DNA of 64,000 nucleotides from Dysidea avara. Taxonomy: Eukaryota; Porifera; Demospongiae; Dictyoceratida; Dysideidae. This document shows, piece by piece, positions 54,555 through 64,000 of this stretch; position 1 is the first letter of the stretch; every line of letters begins with the position of its first letter. The notes beneath the pieces are model-generated. The model was not told the origin of the DNA. It did not search any database and saw nothing but the letters and a program-made list of their open reading frames with translations. A program made the position numbers and the translations under genes. Location: contig NC_089275.1 in NCBI RefSeq assembly GCF_963678975.1, positions 26,721,977 through 26,785,976 of the forward strand, written 5' to 3'.

Positions 54555-57285
54555 CATTGCTAGTTATTCTATAGGGAGTTCAGCTGCAAACAGTTAATCT
54601 TATAGACAGTTCAGCAAGAAGCAAGTCACCCTATAGAGAGTTCAGTTACAGATATATCGCTGTAGTGATTCAGAAGAATCAGAACATTACAAGTCACACT
54701 GAAGAGAGTTCAGCTATAAACAAGTCATGCACCCTGTGGAGAGTTTGGCTACACTCTCTAGAGAGTTCAGCTACAAACACGTCACTGTGGAGAGAGTTCA
54801 GCTGCAAACAAATCACCCTGTAGAGAGTTCAGCTACAAAAAAATCAACCTGTAGAGAGATCAGCGATATACTGTAGACACTAGACACAATATAGGGAATT
54901 CAGTTACAAGCAAATCACCCTGTAGAGACTTCAGTTACAAACACATCACCCTGTAGAGAGATCAGCTACAAACAAATCACCTTGCAATGAGTTCAGCTAC
55001 AAACAAATTACCCTGTAGAGAGATCAGCTACAAACAAAACACCGTGTAGAGACTTCAGCTACAAACAAATCAACCTGTAGAGATTTCAGTTACAAACAAA
55101 TCACCCACTGTAGAGAGATCAGCTACAACCAAATCACCCTGTAGAGAGATCAGATCACCCTGTAGAGAGTTCAACTGCAAACAAATCACCCTGTAGAGAG
55201 TTCAGTTACAAAAAAATCAACCTGTAGAGAGATCAGCTATATACTGTAGACACTAGACACAGTATGTGACCGGACCTGCGAAAACAGGGCTTGTGGGCAC
55301 AAACTACACTCTGTGACTCTACAGGTCATATCTCAGTACTAGAATAGAATATTTATATTCTGTAACTTGCATCTTAAAGCCGATTAAATGCTTACTAAGA
55401 GCTGAAAATTGCATTGCCATAGCATAGTAATACAAAATGTTACGGGTGATGAAAGTTTGAAAAAGTAGGCAACAATCATGTGCCCACATGCCCTATTTTC
55501 GCAGGCCCAGTCACATATAGGGAATTCAGTTACAAGCAAATCACCCTGTAGAGACTTCAGTTACAAACACATCACCCTGTAGAGAGATCAGCTACAAACA
55601 AATCACCTTGCAGTGAGTTCAGCTACAAACAAATTACCCTGTAGAGAGATCAGCTACAAACAAAATACCTTGCAGTGAGTTCAGCTACAAACAAATCAAC
55701 CTGTAGAGATTTCAGTTACAAACAAATCACCCACTTTAGAGAGATTAGCTACAACCAAATCACCCTGTAGAGAGATCAGCTACAAACAATCACCCTGTAG
55801 AGAGATCAGCTACAAACAAATCACCCTGTAGAGAGTTCAGCTACAAACAAATCAACCTGTAGAGAGATTAGCTATATAGACACTAGACACAATATAGGGA
55901 ATTCAGTTACAAGCAAATCACCCTGTAGAGAGTTCAGCTACAAACAAATTACCTTGTAGAGAGTTAAGCTACAAACAAATTACCCCTAAGAGAAATCAGC
56001 TACAAACAAATCACCTTGTAGAGGGTTCACTTACAAACAAATCTACCTGTAGAGATATCAGTTACAAACAAATCACCCCCTGTAGAGAGATCAGATCACC
56101 CTGTAGAGAGTTCAGCTACAAACAAATCACCCTGTAGAAAGTTCAGGTGTAAAAAAATCACCCTATAGATAGTTTTGATACAAACAAATCACCCTGTAGA
56201 GTGTTCAGCAAGATAACAGTCACCCTGCAGAGACATCAGGTTACCCTATAGAGAGGTCAGCTAGAAGAAGTCACCTTGTAGAGAGTTCAGCAACAAGAAC
56301 CCACTCTGTAGAGAGTTCAACTAGAAACTAGTTACCCTATCAGAGATCAGCTATATGTAGAAACAAGTCATCCTGTAGAGAATTCAGCTACAAACACATC
56401 ACCCTGTAGAGATTTCAGCTACAAACAGATCATCATCCTGTAGATAGTTCAGCTATAGATACAAGTCACCCTGTAGTAGGAGAAGTCACCTTGTAGAGAG
56501 ATCAGCTAGACACAAGTCACCTTGTAGAGACCAGCTACAAAGAAACCATCCTGTAGAGAGTTCAGCAACAAACAAATCACCCAGAGAGTTCAGCTATGAA
56601 CAGATCACCCTGTAGAGAGTTCAGCTATACAAGTCACCCTGTAGAGAGATCAGCTAGAAGCAAGTCACCTTGTAGAGAGTTCAGCTACAAAGAAACCATC
56701 CTGTAGAGAGTTCAGCTACAAACAAATCATCCTGCATAGAGTTCAGCTGCAAATAAATTACCCTGTAGAGAGTTCAGCTACAAACAAATCACCCTGTAGA
56801 GTGTTCAGCTAGATAAAAGTCACCCTACAGAGAGATCAGGTCACCCTATAGAGAGATCAGCTAGAAGAAGTGATCTTGTAGAGAGTTCAGCTACAAAGAA
56901 CCCACTCTGTAGAGAGTTCAGCTAGAAATAAGTTACCCTATAGAGAGATCAGCTAGAAACAAGTCACCCTGTAGAAATTTCAGTTACAAACAGATCATCC
57001 TGTAGATAGTTCAGCTAGATACAAGTTACCTTGTAGAGAAATCAGCTAGAGGAAGTCATCTTGTAGAGAGCCATCTAGAAACAAGTCACCTTGTAGAGAG
57101 TTCAGTGACAAAGAAACTATCCTGTAGAGAGTTCTTCTACAAACAAATTGCCCTGTAGAGAGTTCAGATGCAAACAAATCACCCTGTAGAGAGTGCAGCT
57201 ACAAACAAATCAACCTGTAGAGAGTTTAGCTACATTTCAAATCCCTTAGTAGAAAGATCAGCTGCGAACAAGTTATCCAGTAGGG
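54555..57285 (-). repeat. ~31-bp minisatellite array (copy C)
   Basis: Units on the plus strand read CAAATCACCCTGTAGAGAGT, then TCAGCTACAAA, the inverse of arrays A and B. A longer period is visible: ACTAGACAC and TATAGGGAATTCAGTTACAA recur near 54885, 55253/55516 and 55875. The array is interrupted by a MITE at 55265-55515. Confidence 0.93.
55265..55515. mobile_element. mariner-type MITE (TA target), copy 3
   Basis: 251 bp, ends TGTGACCGGACCTGCGAAAA and the inverse TGTGACTGGGCCTGCGAAAA. The uninterrupted array phrase ACACAATATAGGGAATTC (54886, 55886) shows that the insertion duplicated TA exactly. Same length as copy 2. Confidence 0.93.
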
Positions 57286-57627
57286 AATAATAGACATGTA
57301 ATAAATATATTTATATAATTACTGATAAAATCAAAAACAGTTGAAGTATTAACAATCTGCTCTGTTTTTTTATTCTTCATGCGGTAAAGAAATAGGATAG
57401 GTTAAAAAAGCCCCAAAGCCAGCCTATGGCCAGCTTTGGGGTATACAAATACAAAAAGAAGTGATATCTAATCAAAAACAGCCAAGCTGTAAAAAAAGGT
57501 GCGGCCCCTAAAAAGGCCAAGGTGAAAAAAGATGTGAAATCCAAGCAAGCGGCACGAAATTCACCTAAATTGTCGTTATTAAAATTTTTACCATTAACCT
57601 ACCATCACAGCCATTTTCTGATCATGT

Positions 57628-59979
57628 GAAAGCTAGACCCATCCAATGCCAAGTTGTGCACATTTAACACACCTTTTGGATGGTACATGTTTAAGCGCCT
57701 CCCTTTAGGACTATCATCATCCCAGGACATTTTTCAAAGGATCATGTCAGACATGTTTCGGGACATCGACGGAGTAGAAGTTGTTGTTGACGACCTACTC
57801 ATATGGGGAGAAACTGATGAACAGCATGACAAACGTTTGAAAAAAGTTTTGGAAAGAGTGAGACAGCGAAACCTCAAGCTAAACAAGAGCGAATGCCAAC
57901 TAAAACTGAATGAAATTAGCTACATCAGACATATCCTCAGTAAAGACAGCCTGAAGCCTGACCCAAAGAAAACCAGAGCTGTGATAGACATGCCCTGCCC
58001 TGAAAGCAGAGAAGATCTACAAAGATTTCTAGGTATACTAACCTACCTAGGTAAATTCATTCCAAATTTATCTCATGTAGCTTCACCGCTTCGAGCCCTT
58101 TTGGAGAAGAACGTAGAATGGCAGTGGCAAAAAGAACAACAAAAGAGTTTCACATTGTTGTAAGAATTGATAACCAAAGCTCCTGTCCCCAAATATTTTA
58201 ATCCCAAAAGACCTATTAAATTATCTGTTGATGCCAGTTCAAAAGGCTTAGGAGCTGTTTTGTTACAAGATAATCGCCCCATCGCCTATGCGTCTAAAGC
58301 TTTCACGACATGTCAACAAAACTATGCTCAAATCGAGAAGGAACTGCTCGCCATTGTATTTGGCTGCAATAAATTTCATGACTACGTATATGGGATGCCC
58401 ATCATTGAGGTAGAGACAGATCACAAGCCCTTGGAAGCCATCTTAAAAAAGCCACTTTACCAAGCTCCAGCCAGACTTCAAAAAATGATTATGTCAATAC
58501 AAAAGTACCCAATCAACCTAGTATACCGTCCTGGGAAGCAACTAGTAATTGCAGACACTTTGTCAAGGGCATACACGACAGAACCAACCAATAGTTGTAC
58601 TTCCTTTGAATTTGAGGTAAATGTACTCACTACAATACCTATTTCAGATGATAAACTACATCTATTGCAAACAGAGACTTGGTCTGACCCAGTTTTACAA
58701 CACTTGATGCAACTCTGTACAGATGGATGGCCAGATAACAGATCAAAAGTGCCGGCCCAGTGTTTGCCATTTTGGACATTCCGCGACCAAATATCTTTTA
58801 ATGATGGAGTCCTTTTTAAAGGTGAAAAGATAATTATCCCAAAAGCAATGCAACCAGCAATGCTCAAACTAATTCACAGTTCCCATTTGGGCATAGAAAA
58901 ATGCAAAAAAAGAGCTAGAGATGTCTTGTACTGGCCAGGAATGTCATCACAAATTGAAAACATCATCTCATCTTGCGCTATTTGTACCACATACCAAAGA
59001 TGCAACTCTAAAGAACCTTTACTTCCGCACAGTGTACCAGACTGCCCATGGGCAAAAGTCGGTGCTGATATTTTCGAGCTACAAAAGAAACAATTTCTTG
59101 TTTTGGTAGACTACTACTCCGGATATATTGAAGTAGACCAACTTACTAGCATGACAGCCAATCAAGTAATAGCAATCTGTAAGTCACAGTTTTCCAGACA
59201 TGGAATACCTGATGTCCTGATTACAGATAATGGACCACAATTCTCTAGTCATACATTTCGATGCTTTACCCAACAATATCAGTTTAATCATCACACCTCC
59301 AGCCCATATAACCCCCAATCAAATGGAATGGCTGAGAAGGCTGTGCAAATTGTCAAAAGACTGATGAAGAAAGCTGTACATGACAGAAAAGATTTACAAT
59401 TAGCATTATTGGAGTACCGAAACACTCCCTGGTCTGATGCCATTGGTTCACCTGTCCAACGCCTAATGGGAAGGTGGACAAAAACACTTGTACCCACTGC
59501 AGGTACCTTATTACATCCTAGAACAATTAATCCAACTACAGTGCAGAAAGAACTTATCCAACGTCAAAAATTTTACTATGATCAACATGCAAAGCCACTG
59601 AAACATCTAAAAACTGGCGATTCAGTACTTGTGTCAGCAAAAGATGGCAAATGGAAACCAGCCAAGGTCACTGGAACAAATGAAAATGGCCCTCGCTCTT
59701 ACAATATTATAACACCGCAGGGACAACACTACCAAAGGAACAGAAAAGATTTGAAAAAATTGGCATCCCCTGTTAATACCGACACAAGTGTTGATGATTT
59801 CTTAGATGACCAAGAATATGAATGTGACACAAGTGAACCAGTGGTCGAATCCCCTAGAGCATATGACCCCTAGAGCATATGAACTCCAGCCACCTGCCGC
59901 ACTGGCTACAGAACCAACACTACGACGCTCACAAAGAACCATTAAGACTCCAGTGCGGTACGCTGACCAATTTCCATAA
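57628..59979 (+). pseudogene. Ty3/Gypsy-type pol, 5'-truncated, with stop and frameshift
   Basis: Begins inside RT (KLCTFNTPFGWYMFKRLPLG). The catalytic box is VVVDDLLIWGE, so the usual YVDD is VVDD. RNase H follows (LSVDASSKGLGAVLLQ with the first acid, YAQIEKELLAIVFG with the second). An in-frame TAA at 58161-58163 lies between RT and RNase H, where a lysine codon is expected. The integrase has an H2C2 finger (HSSHLGIEKCKKRARDVLYW, then CAICTTYQ) and the core (VLVDYYSGYIEVDQL, LITDNGPQFSSHTF, NPQSNGMAEKAVQI: D, D, E). A 16-bp tandem duplication (59851-59882) moves the last 35 codons out of frame; the C-terminal RRSQRTIKTPVRYADQFP is in the other frame and stops at 59979. No gag, protease or 5' LTR is present. 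Confidence 0.92.
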
Positions 59980-60090
59980 CTGGACCTTTATACGTACACT
60001 GAACAATTTATCACTTTGCTTGATTTGAGCACTGTAACTATTATTTAGGAATTGTACCAATAACCACACTCCTTTTTGTAACAAGGGAGA

Positions 60091-60177
60091 TGTAACATAT
60101 ATGTAGTTGATCACATGATTGTACTATAGGTTGCACGTGTATTCTTATTCATTCGATACTATCGTGCACGTGTTACA
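60091..60177 (+). repeat. Candidate short 3' LTR (87 bp)
   Basis: TGTAACATATATG ... CACGTGTTACA: the ends are inverted (TGTAACA/TGTTACA) and preceded by a purine tract AACAAGGGAGA, as expected for a polypurine tract plus LTR. The length is unusually short for a Gypsy element. There is no 5' partner for comparison, because pol is truncated. Confidence 0.4.
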
Positions 60178-60199
60178 TAATGACATGAGGAAAAAGATG

Positions 60200-60605
60200 A
60201 AGCTGCCTGACAATTAGCGTGCTTTATTGATATTTGATAATTTCAAAGCTCAGATTACTTCATCCTTTCTTAAATTACTAGATAACTACAACTTGAATGT
60301 TGTTGTACTACCTACGGATAAACTCCAACCACTAGATCTTAGTGTTAATAAAGCAGCAAAAGACCATCTGCATTCACAATTCCAAGAATGGTATGCAAAG
60401 CAACTATTTAGCCTACTGTAAGTTAAGGCTGATGTCGTCACCATTGATTTAAAGCTAAGTGCAGTTAAGCCCTTAAATGCTAGCTGTATCAAGTCACTTT
60501 ACAATTACATAAAGACTAAACCAAGTCTGGTGCAAAATGGATTCAATGAGGCAGAAGTTTTAAACTGCTTATCAGCTAGCACTGTGATGACTAGTGTAAT
60601 AAACC
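60200..60605 (+). pseudogene. pogo/Tigger-type transposase C-terminal remnant
   Basis: KLPDN, a stop, then LLIFDNFKAQITSSFLKLLD and VVLPTDKLQPLDLSVNKAAK with HSQFQEWYAKQ correspond to the DDE_1 pattern 'lLi.D.fkgq.t......l....i....vP...T..lQPlDlsvnk..K..l...f..wy'. After another stop comes VTIDLKLSAVKPLNASCIKS and NYIKTKPSLVQNGFNEA ('vdLrls.mKpl.a.wl...ydyi......i.nGF..aGi'). One catalytic aspartate (IFDNF) is visible. 5'-truncated, with two stops. Confidence 0.75.
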
Positions 60606-60639
60606 TGTGTTGCTAAACATGAGTGATTATAGCATTGAT

Positions 60640-60900
60640 TTCAACATTTTCTATTGATCTAATAATTCATGTTATTACAGGTATGTGTAACCTAGCTATT
60701 TATTCATATATAAAATGAATATCATTACAAACTTAATAACCTTTTCAATCTTTTCTAAGATGAATGTCACTTCAAACTAATTTGATTGATAAGAGAATGT
60801 CATCATTGCAAATAATCTATTCAAGTGGAAAAATGAATGTCATTACTAATAATTACAATGATGAAATCACACTTGTAACCTTTTACTGTAATGTCAATAA
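60640..60900. repeat. Imperfect ATGAATGTCATTAC-type repeats
   Basis: About five loosely spaced variants (ATGAATATCATTACAAAC, ATGAATGTCACTTC, AGAATGTCATCATT, ATGAATGTCATTACTAAT). Period 45-60 bp. No coding. Confidence 0.5.
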
Positions 60901-60939
60901 GAAGGAAATGGAGACATCTTTTTTTCACTGAAACAATAG

Positions 60940-61350
60940 ACTAAGTGTGCCCTCATAGCCTCTAGATCCTGAAGGCAGTAGCTGTTGCAAATACAATGGC
61001 AAACACACCACAGTCAGTGGTGCCCTTCTGCTTTTGAGAATGACAGTGATCTCCTCTTGGCCATGCTGGAACAGATTTGATAAAAGAGATTCTGTTTCTT
61101 TGTCGCAGTGATTAAATATTGAATCATATGCTTTAACTTCACCACTACAACGCCAAAATGTCGAACCCACTATCCAATGGTGTCTGGCCTTACAATAAAT
61201 GATCTGAACTTTGTTTTGAATCAATGCTCCTGTAAGGTTGGCTTTCTTTTCTTGATATAATGTGCATGCCAATCCATTTATCTTCGGAAATTGTGATTTT
61301 AAGAGTTGCTGTGCAAAATTAATTTCCATATCACATAACTCTGCTCCCAT
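60940..61350 (-). pseudogene. Ulp1/C48-type protease remnant
   Basis: Reads INFAQQLLKSQFPKINGLAC, QNKVQIIYCKARHHWIVGST (catalytic histidine in HHWIVGS) and VKAYDSIFNHCDKET (catalytic aspartate in YDSIF). The glutamine-cysteine box is present only in another frame (QKGTTDCGVFAIVFATATAF), so a frameshift lies between. Spacing parallels the 21527-22477 protease, but the sequences are far apart. Probably the C-terminal part of the same gene as the HIRAN-like segment upstream. Confidence 0.72.
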
Positions 61351-61379
61351 AATTATGTTTTCAAAATCAAACAGCTTTG

Positions 61380-61925
61380 CTTTCTTTTTTTATGTGTGAT
61401 TCAACATCTGACAAATCAATCACCTCTTCAAATTCTTTACTCTCAGGAACAGTAGCGGTCACAACTGCTGGCAAATTGAGCTCCATTTAATAATGTAGGT
61501 GGAGTTGCAGCAGGTATCCATGATGGCTCAGTGAGTATAGTGACATGAATGGACAAAGCGGATTTGATCAACTTCTCGACTCTCCCAGCTTCATTCTGAT
61601 CCTCAGTACGAAATATCAATTTTCTAGGAATTTCAAGCCCACTATGTGGCAAATCTGAAGAATATCTTCAGTTATCTCCAACTACAAAAGGAATAGTTCC
61701 TCCTCTTCTAATAAAGAGTGAACAAATAACTGAAATTCTCCTAGGGATGTGACCAACTGCTTTTAATTCCACACAGATTGTTGTTTTTTTTGGCAGCTAC
61801 TGCATAAGGATCATGGATGTTGCCTAATTCTCGGTTGCAGACTAACTCTTCCCCAACAATTGGATTATTCCATATCATCTGATACTCATGGTATCCCTGA
61901 AGCATGGAATTGAACAATAAAGTGA
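61380..61925 (-). pseudogene. HIRAN-like domain remnant
   Basis: From about 61925 down: GYHEYQMIWNNPIVGEELVC and NRELGNIHDPYAVAAKKNNN, then in a shifted frame AVGHIPRRISVICSLFI and, after a stop, DLPHSGLEIPRKLIFRTEDQ. The order 'GyheY...W.p..Ge.L.c.rE.gN.hDpyAVav......vGHvPr..s......l..GG.i' is the HIRAN pattern, a domain that binds DNA 3' ends in some remodelling proteins and is also found in transposon-linked genes. One frameshift and one stop make it a pseudogene. It sits directly upstream of the Ulp1 remnant on the same strand. Confidence 0.68.
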
Positions 61926-61932
61926 TCATCAT

Positions 61933-62800
61933 CTTATCTGAAATCTTAACTATCAGTCACGTTCAGTGATCTACAGGCGCTGTATGGGTTGAACCATGAG
62001 TACTGCAGCCAAAAGCCAAAACAAATGCTTAAAATATGATAACTAACTAGCTGTATGATTAATTTACGGAGGTTGATACAATTTTCTCTCGCTAACTCGC
62101 TCGCTATGATGCAGTTCCAGCTTGAGCTATAGCCAAACTGAGGGGCCAGTCGTTTATCACGTTCACTTGTTAGCTAGCTAATTGTATGGGCATGAGAGCA
62201 TAATTACTTCTACACGAGTAATCGTAAAGTTATGAATGATAGCTAGCTACATACTTGTGCCGTGTCATTTGGCTATTCGCCAAAGTTTTTTTTGCCTATT
62301 TTATTTATGACCTAGCAATTTGCCAAAGTTATTTTTGTCAATTCCTATTCACCAAAGTTTTGTGCCGCCAAAGTTTCCTACTATACGGTAGTTGACTCTA
62401 AGCCCAGGGAGGACTAGTTAAACTCATGACCTGCACAATGCTTCTTGATTTGAAATAAGGTAGTAAGGCAACATTCAGGTAGTAAAGCAATGTAAGGAAA
62501 TGTTCACAGTTAAAGTTGGCAAATTTTTAGTACTTCATGCTTGAAGAGAAAAACAATTATGCAGCCTGTGTAAATAGAAACATTTTAATGATCAGTTCAA
62601 CATATCATTTCCAAGGTTATCTGTTACAACATCCAGAGCTCCAAAGATGTGTCATGCTATTGGATTGCACAACAACCACCCTTTGCTGCATTACATCATC
62701 CACTTCATTGCACATCACCTTACATCATGATGCACTTCCATTGTAGATGTACACTGCTATGTATGTATAAATAAATATTACTTGTGAAACTTTACATTAG
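61933..62800. other. Non-coding stretch before the EGF exon
   Basis: 62262-62385 contains about four spaced GCCAAAGTT words (TTCGCCAAAGTTTT, TTGCCAAAGTTATT, TCACCAAAGTTTT, CCGCCAAAGTTTCC), a MITE-like repeat in other invertebrates. Otherwise nothing is recognised, apart from CCCACTTCATTGCA-type short direct words near 62690. Confidence 0.4.
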
Positions 62801-63364
62801 ATGATTGTGATCCTAATCCTTGTATGAATAATGGAACTTGTACTGATGGAGTTAACTCTTTCACCTGCAATTGTGTAGATGGTTTTACTGGAGAGAATTG
62901 TACAACTAACATAGATGATTGTGATCCTAATCCTTGTATGAATAATGGAACTTGTCAGGATGGAGTTAACTCTTTCACCTGCAATTGTGTAGATGGTTTT
63001 ACTGGAGAGAATTGTACAACTAACATAGATGATTGTGATCCTAATCCTTGTATGAATAATGGAACTTGTATAGATGGAGTTAATTCTTTCACTTGCAATT
63101 GTGTAGATGGTTTTACTGGAGAGAATTGTGCAACTAACATAGATGATTGTGATCCTAATCCTTGTATGAATAATGGAACTTGTACAGATGGAGTTAATTC
63201 TTTCACCTGTGATTGTGTTGATGCTTTTACTGGAGAGAATTGTATAACTAACATAGATGATTGTGATCCTAATCCTTGTACAAAAGGGAGTACTTGCACA
63301 GATGGAATTAACTCTTTCACATGTAATTGTGTGGATGGTTTAACTGGAGATCAGTGTGAAAATG
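62801..63364 (+). CDS. Exon encoding five tandem EGF-like domains
   Basis: Acceptor TTTACATTAG at 62800 and donor AATG|GTATGT at 63364, phase 1 on both sides. Five EGF modules of 38 residues (114 bp) follow: each has IDDCDPNPCMNNGTC, DGVNSFTCNCVDGFTGENC or close variants, with six cysteines. DxD/N before the first cysteine and the C-x-D-x4-F-x-C-x-C pattern indicate calcium binding and possible Asp/Asn hydroxylation. Repeats 1-4 are nearly identical in DNA; the fifth differs (PNPCTKGSTCTDGINSF, LTGDQCEN). Extracellular adhesion or matrix protein. It could be a later exon of the vWA-Sushi gene (same strand and phase), or a separate gene whose other exons lie outside the window. Confidence 0.9.
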
Positions 63365-64000
63365 GTATGTTTAAAATTTCATTTACTGTATCTAATTGTG
63401 CTACAATGGTTTGTTATATGGTTTATGACAATGCACTGTTTAATGCTACTATTACGTCTAGTATAATATGGTGAACCATGAAGTTCTCATTAAAAGTATT
63501 GATGAGAAACCAGGTTTACAATATTTTCTGGTTTGGTACAATCAAGAATCAAAAACATTTTTAAGGTGGCACAAAACTCTTTCTGTGGGGTCCAAAAAAT
63601 TTATTTTAAAATGAAATGTTTTGCTGACTGAGTAACTGTATTCCTTCAGACAATTATGGTTAGCATACAGGCTTAATTTTGTGCTGTTAGATGTCACTTT
63701 GGCCTGACAGATGCTTTTTTGCATACCAAAAGAGTGAAGTTTGTGCATGGCCCTTCTTTGTGTCCCAGTTACTTTCCCTTACAGTGCAAAGGTGTTGATT
63801 TGTAAGTAAGTGCATCATTTGCTTCATGCATTGTCTCTTATGAACATAACAGCAATTGTCCAATGCTCTGTACTCCAATGGTAAACATAGATTGATTGCA
63901 AGTGTGCTTTAATTTGTTCTCGATAATTATATCGGTGCATAGCTGTGTAGTAGGCAAATATGGCTGAGCACTAAGCAACATATTTTTGCATTGGCACATG
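63365..64000. other. Downstream intron, nothing recognised
   Basis: No further EGF or other exon is visible before the window ends. Short minus-strand frames (63542-63878) have no family signature. Confidence 0.4.

Larger units (their letters stand above)
53698..57615 (-). mobile_element. Helitron-like satellite carrier, copy C (5' end lost)
   Basis: Inverted relative to copies A and B. The terminal hairpin (53703-53720) and tail come first, then the array (about 54555-57285), the GGGGCTTT link (57405-57445), and half of the palindrome (57467-57615), whose other half is gone. The palindrome is broken at the start of a truncated Gypsy pol (57628). A mariner-type MITE (55265-55515) is inserted in the array. 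The 3' boundary is again TTGA before a T. Confidence 0.7.

Noticed and set aside
58478..58867. 129-residue minus-strand frame inside Gypsy pol
   Set aside because: Antisense to a clear RNase H/integrase frame.
62955..63320. 121-residue minus-strand frame opposite the EGF exon
   Set aside because: It is the antisense shadow of near-identical EGF repeats. The plus strand has the six-cysteine pattern and proper splice sites.

Overview
The window looks like nuclear DNA of an early-branching animal, most likely a demosponge. This is inferred from AT-rich sequence, GT-AG introns (all phase 1 in the readable host gene), extracellular modules (vWA, Sushi/CCP, tandem EGF), CR1/jockey-like LINEs and an extreme variety of DNA transposons. 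No species is named because no marker gene is present. Host coding sequence is sparse and most of the 64 kb is nested mobile DNA.

Layout. 0.2-7.5 kb: two copies of a palindromic dispersed repeat, one split by a LINE remnant. 7.6-10.5 kb: decayed minus-strand LINEs, one inserted in another. 10.5-17.7 kb: a Harbinger-type MITE, then a candidate 6.7 kb inverted-repeat element with decayed zinc-finger and RecQ-like exons that has itself received hAT-type and mariner-type MITEs. 18.0-21.5 kb: a LINE reverse transcriptase split by a 2.5 kb palindromic element with a 9-bp target duplication; that element contains an older LINE copy that contains a further small element. 21.5-26.0 kb (minus): a spliced gene encoding a MULE transposase with SWIM finger, then a Ulp1/C48 protease and a PHD finger, damaged by one nonsense codon and one homopolymer frameshift. 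26.3-31.8 kb: a hAT-like element, the first of three large Helitron-like satellite carriers, and a perfect fold-back element with a 9-bp duplication. 32.6 kb: a possible host exon of unknown function. 32.9-37.9 kb: LINE 3' ends and short elements. 38.9-41.7 kb: a clean secreted-protein gene (signal peptide, unknown N-terminal module, vWA, Sushi). 41.9-48.4 kb: the second satellite carrier, split by an internally deleted piggyBac element. 49-53.5 kb: retroelement debris, a perfect 239-bp CCTG repeat and a hAT MITE. 53.7-57.6 kb: the third satellite carrier, inverted, with a mariner-type MITE in its array. 57.6-60.2 kb: a 5'-truncated Ty3/Gypsy pol. 60.2-62 kb: pogo/Tigger and HIRAN-Ulp1 pseudogenes. 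62.8-63.4 kb: an exon with five nearly identical EGF repeats, possibly a distal exon of the vWA-Sushi gene across a ~21 kb transposon-filled intron.

The strongest novelty candidates are (1) the ~3.6 kb satellite carriers, which begin with a 326-bp palindrome, carry 2-3 kb of a ~31-bp minisatellite, end in an 18-bp hairpin and integrate between A and T without target duplication, as Helitrons do; (2) the MULE-SWIM-Ulp1-PHD gene and the separate HIRAN-Ulp1 pseudogene, both joining transposon-type genes to ubiquitin-like protease chemistry; and (3) insertion histories that can be read to the base from target-site duplications. All calls come from reading the sequence; no database search was run.
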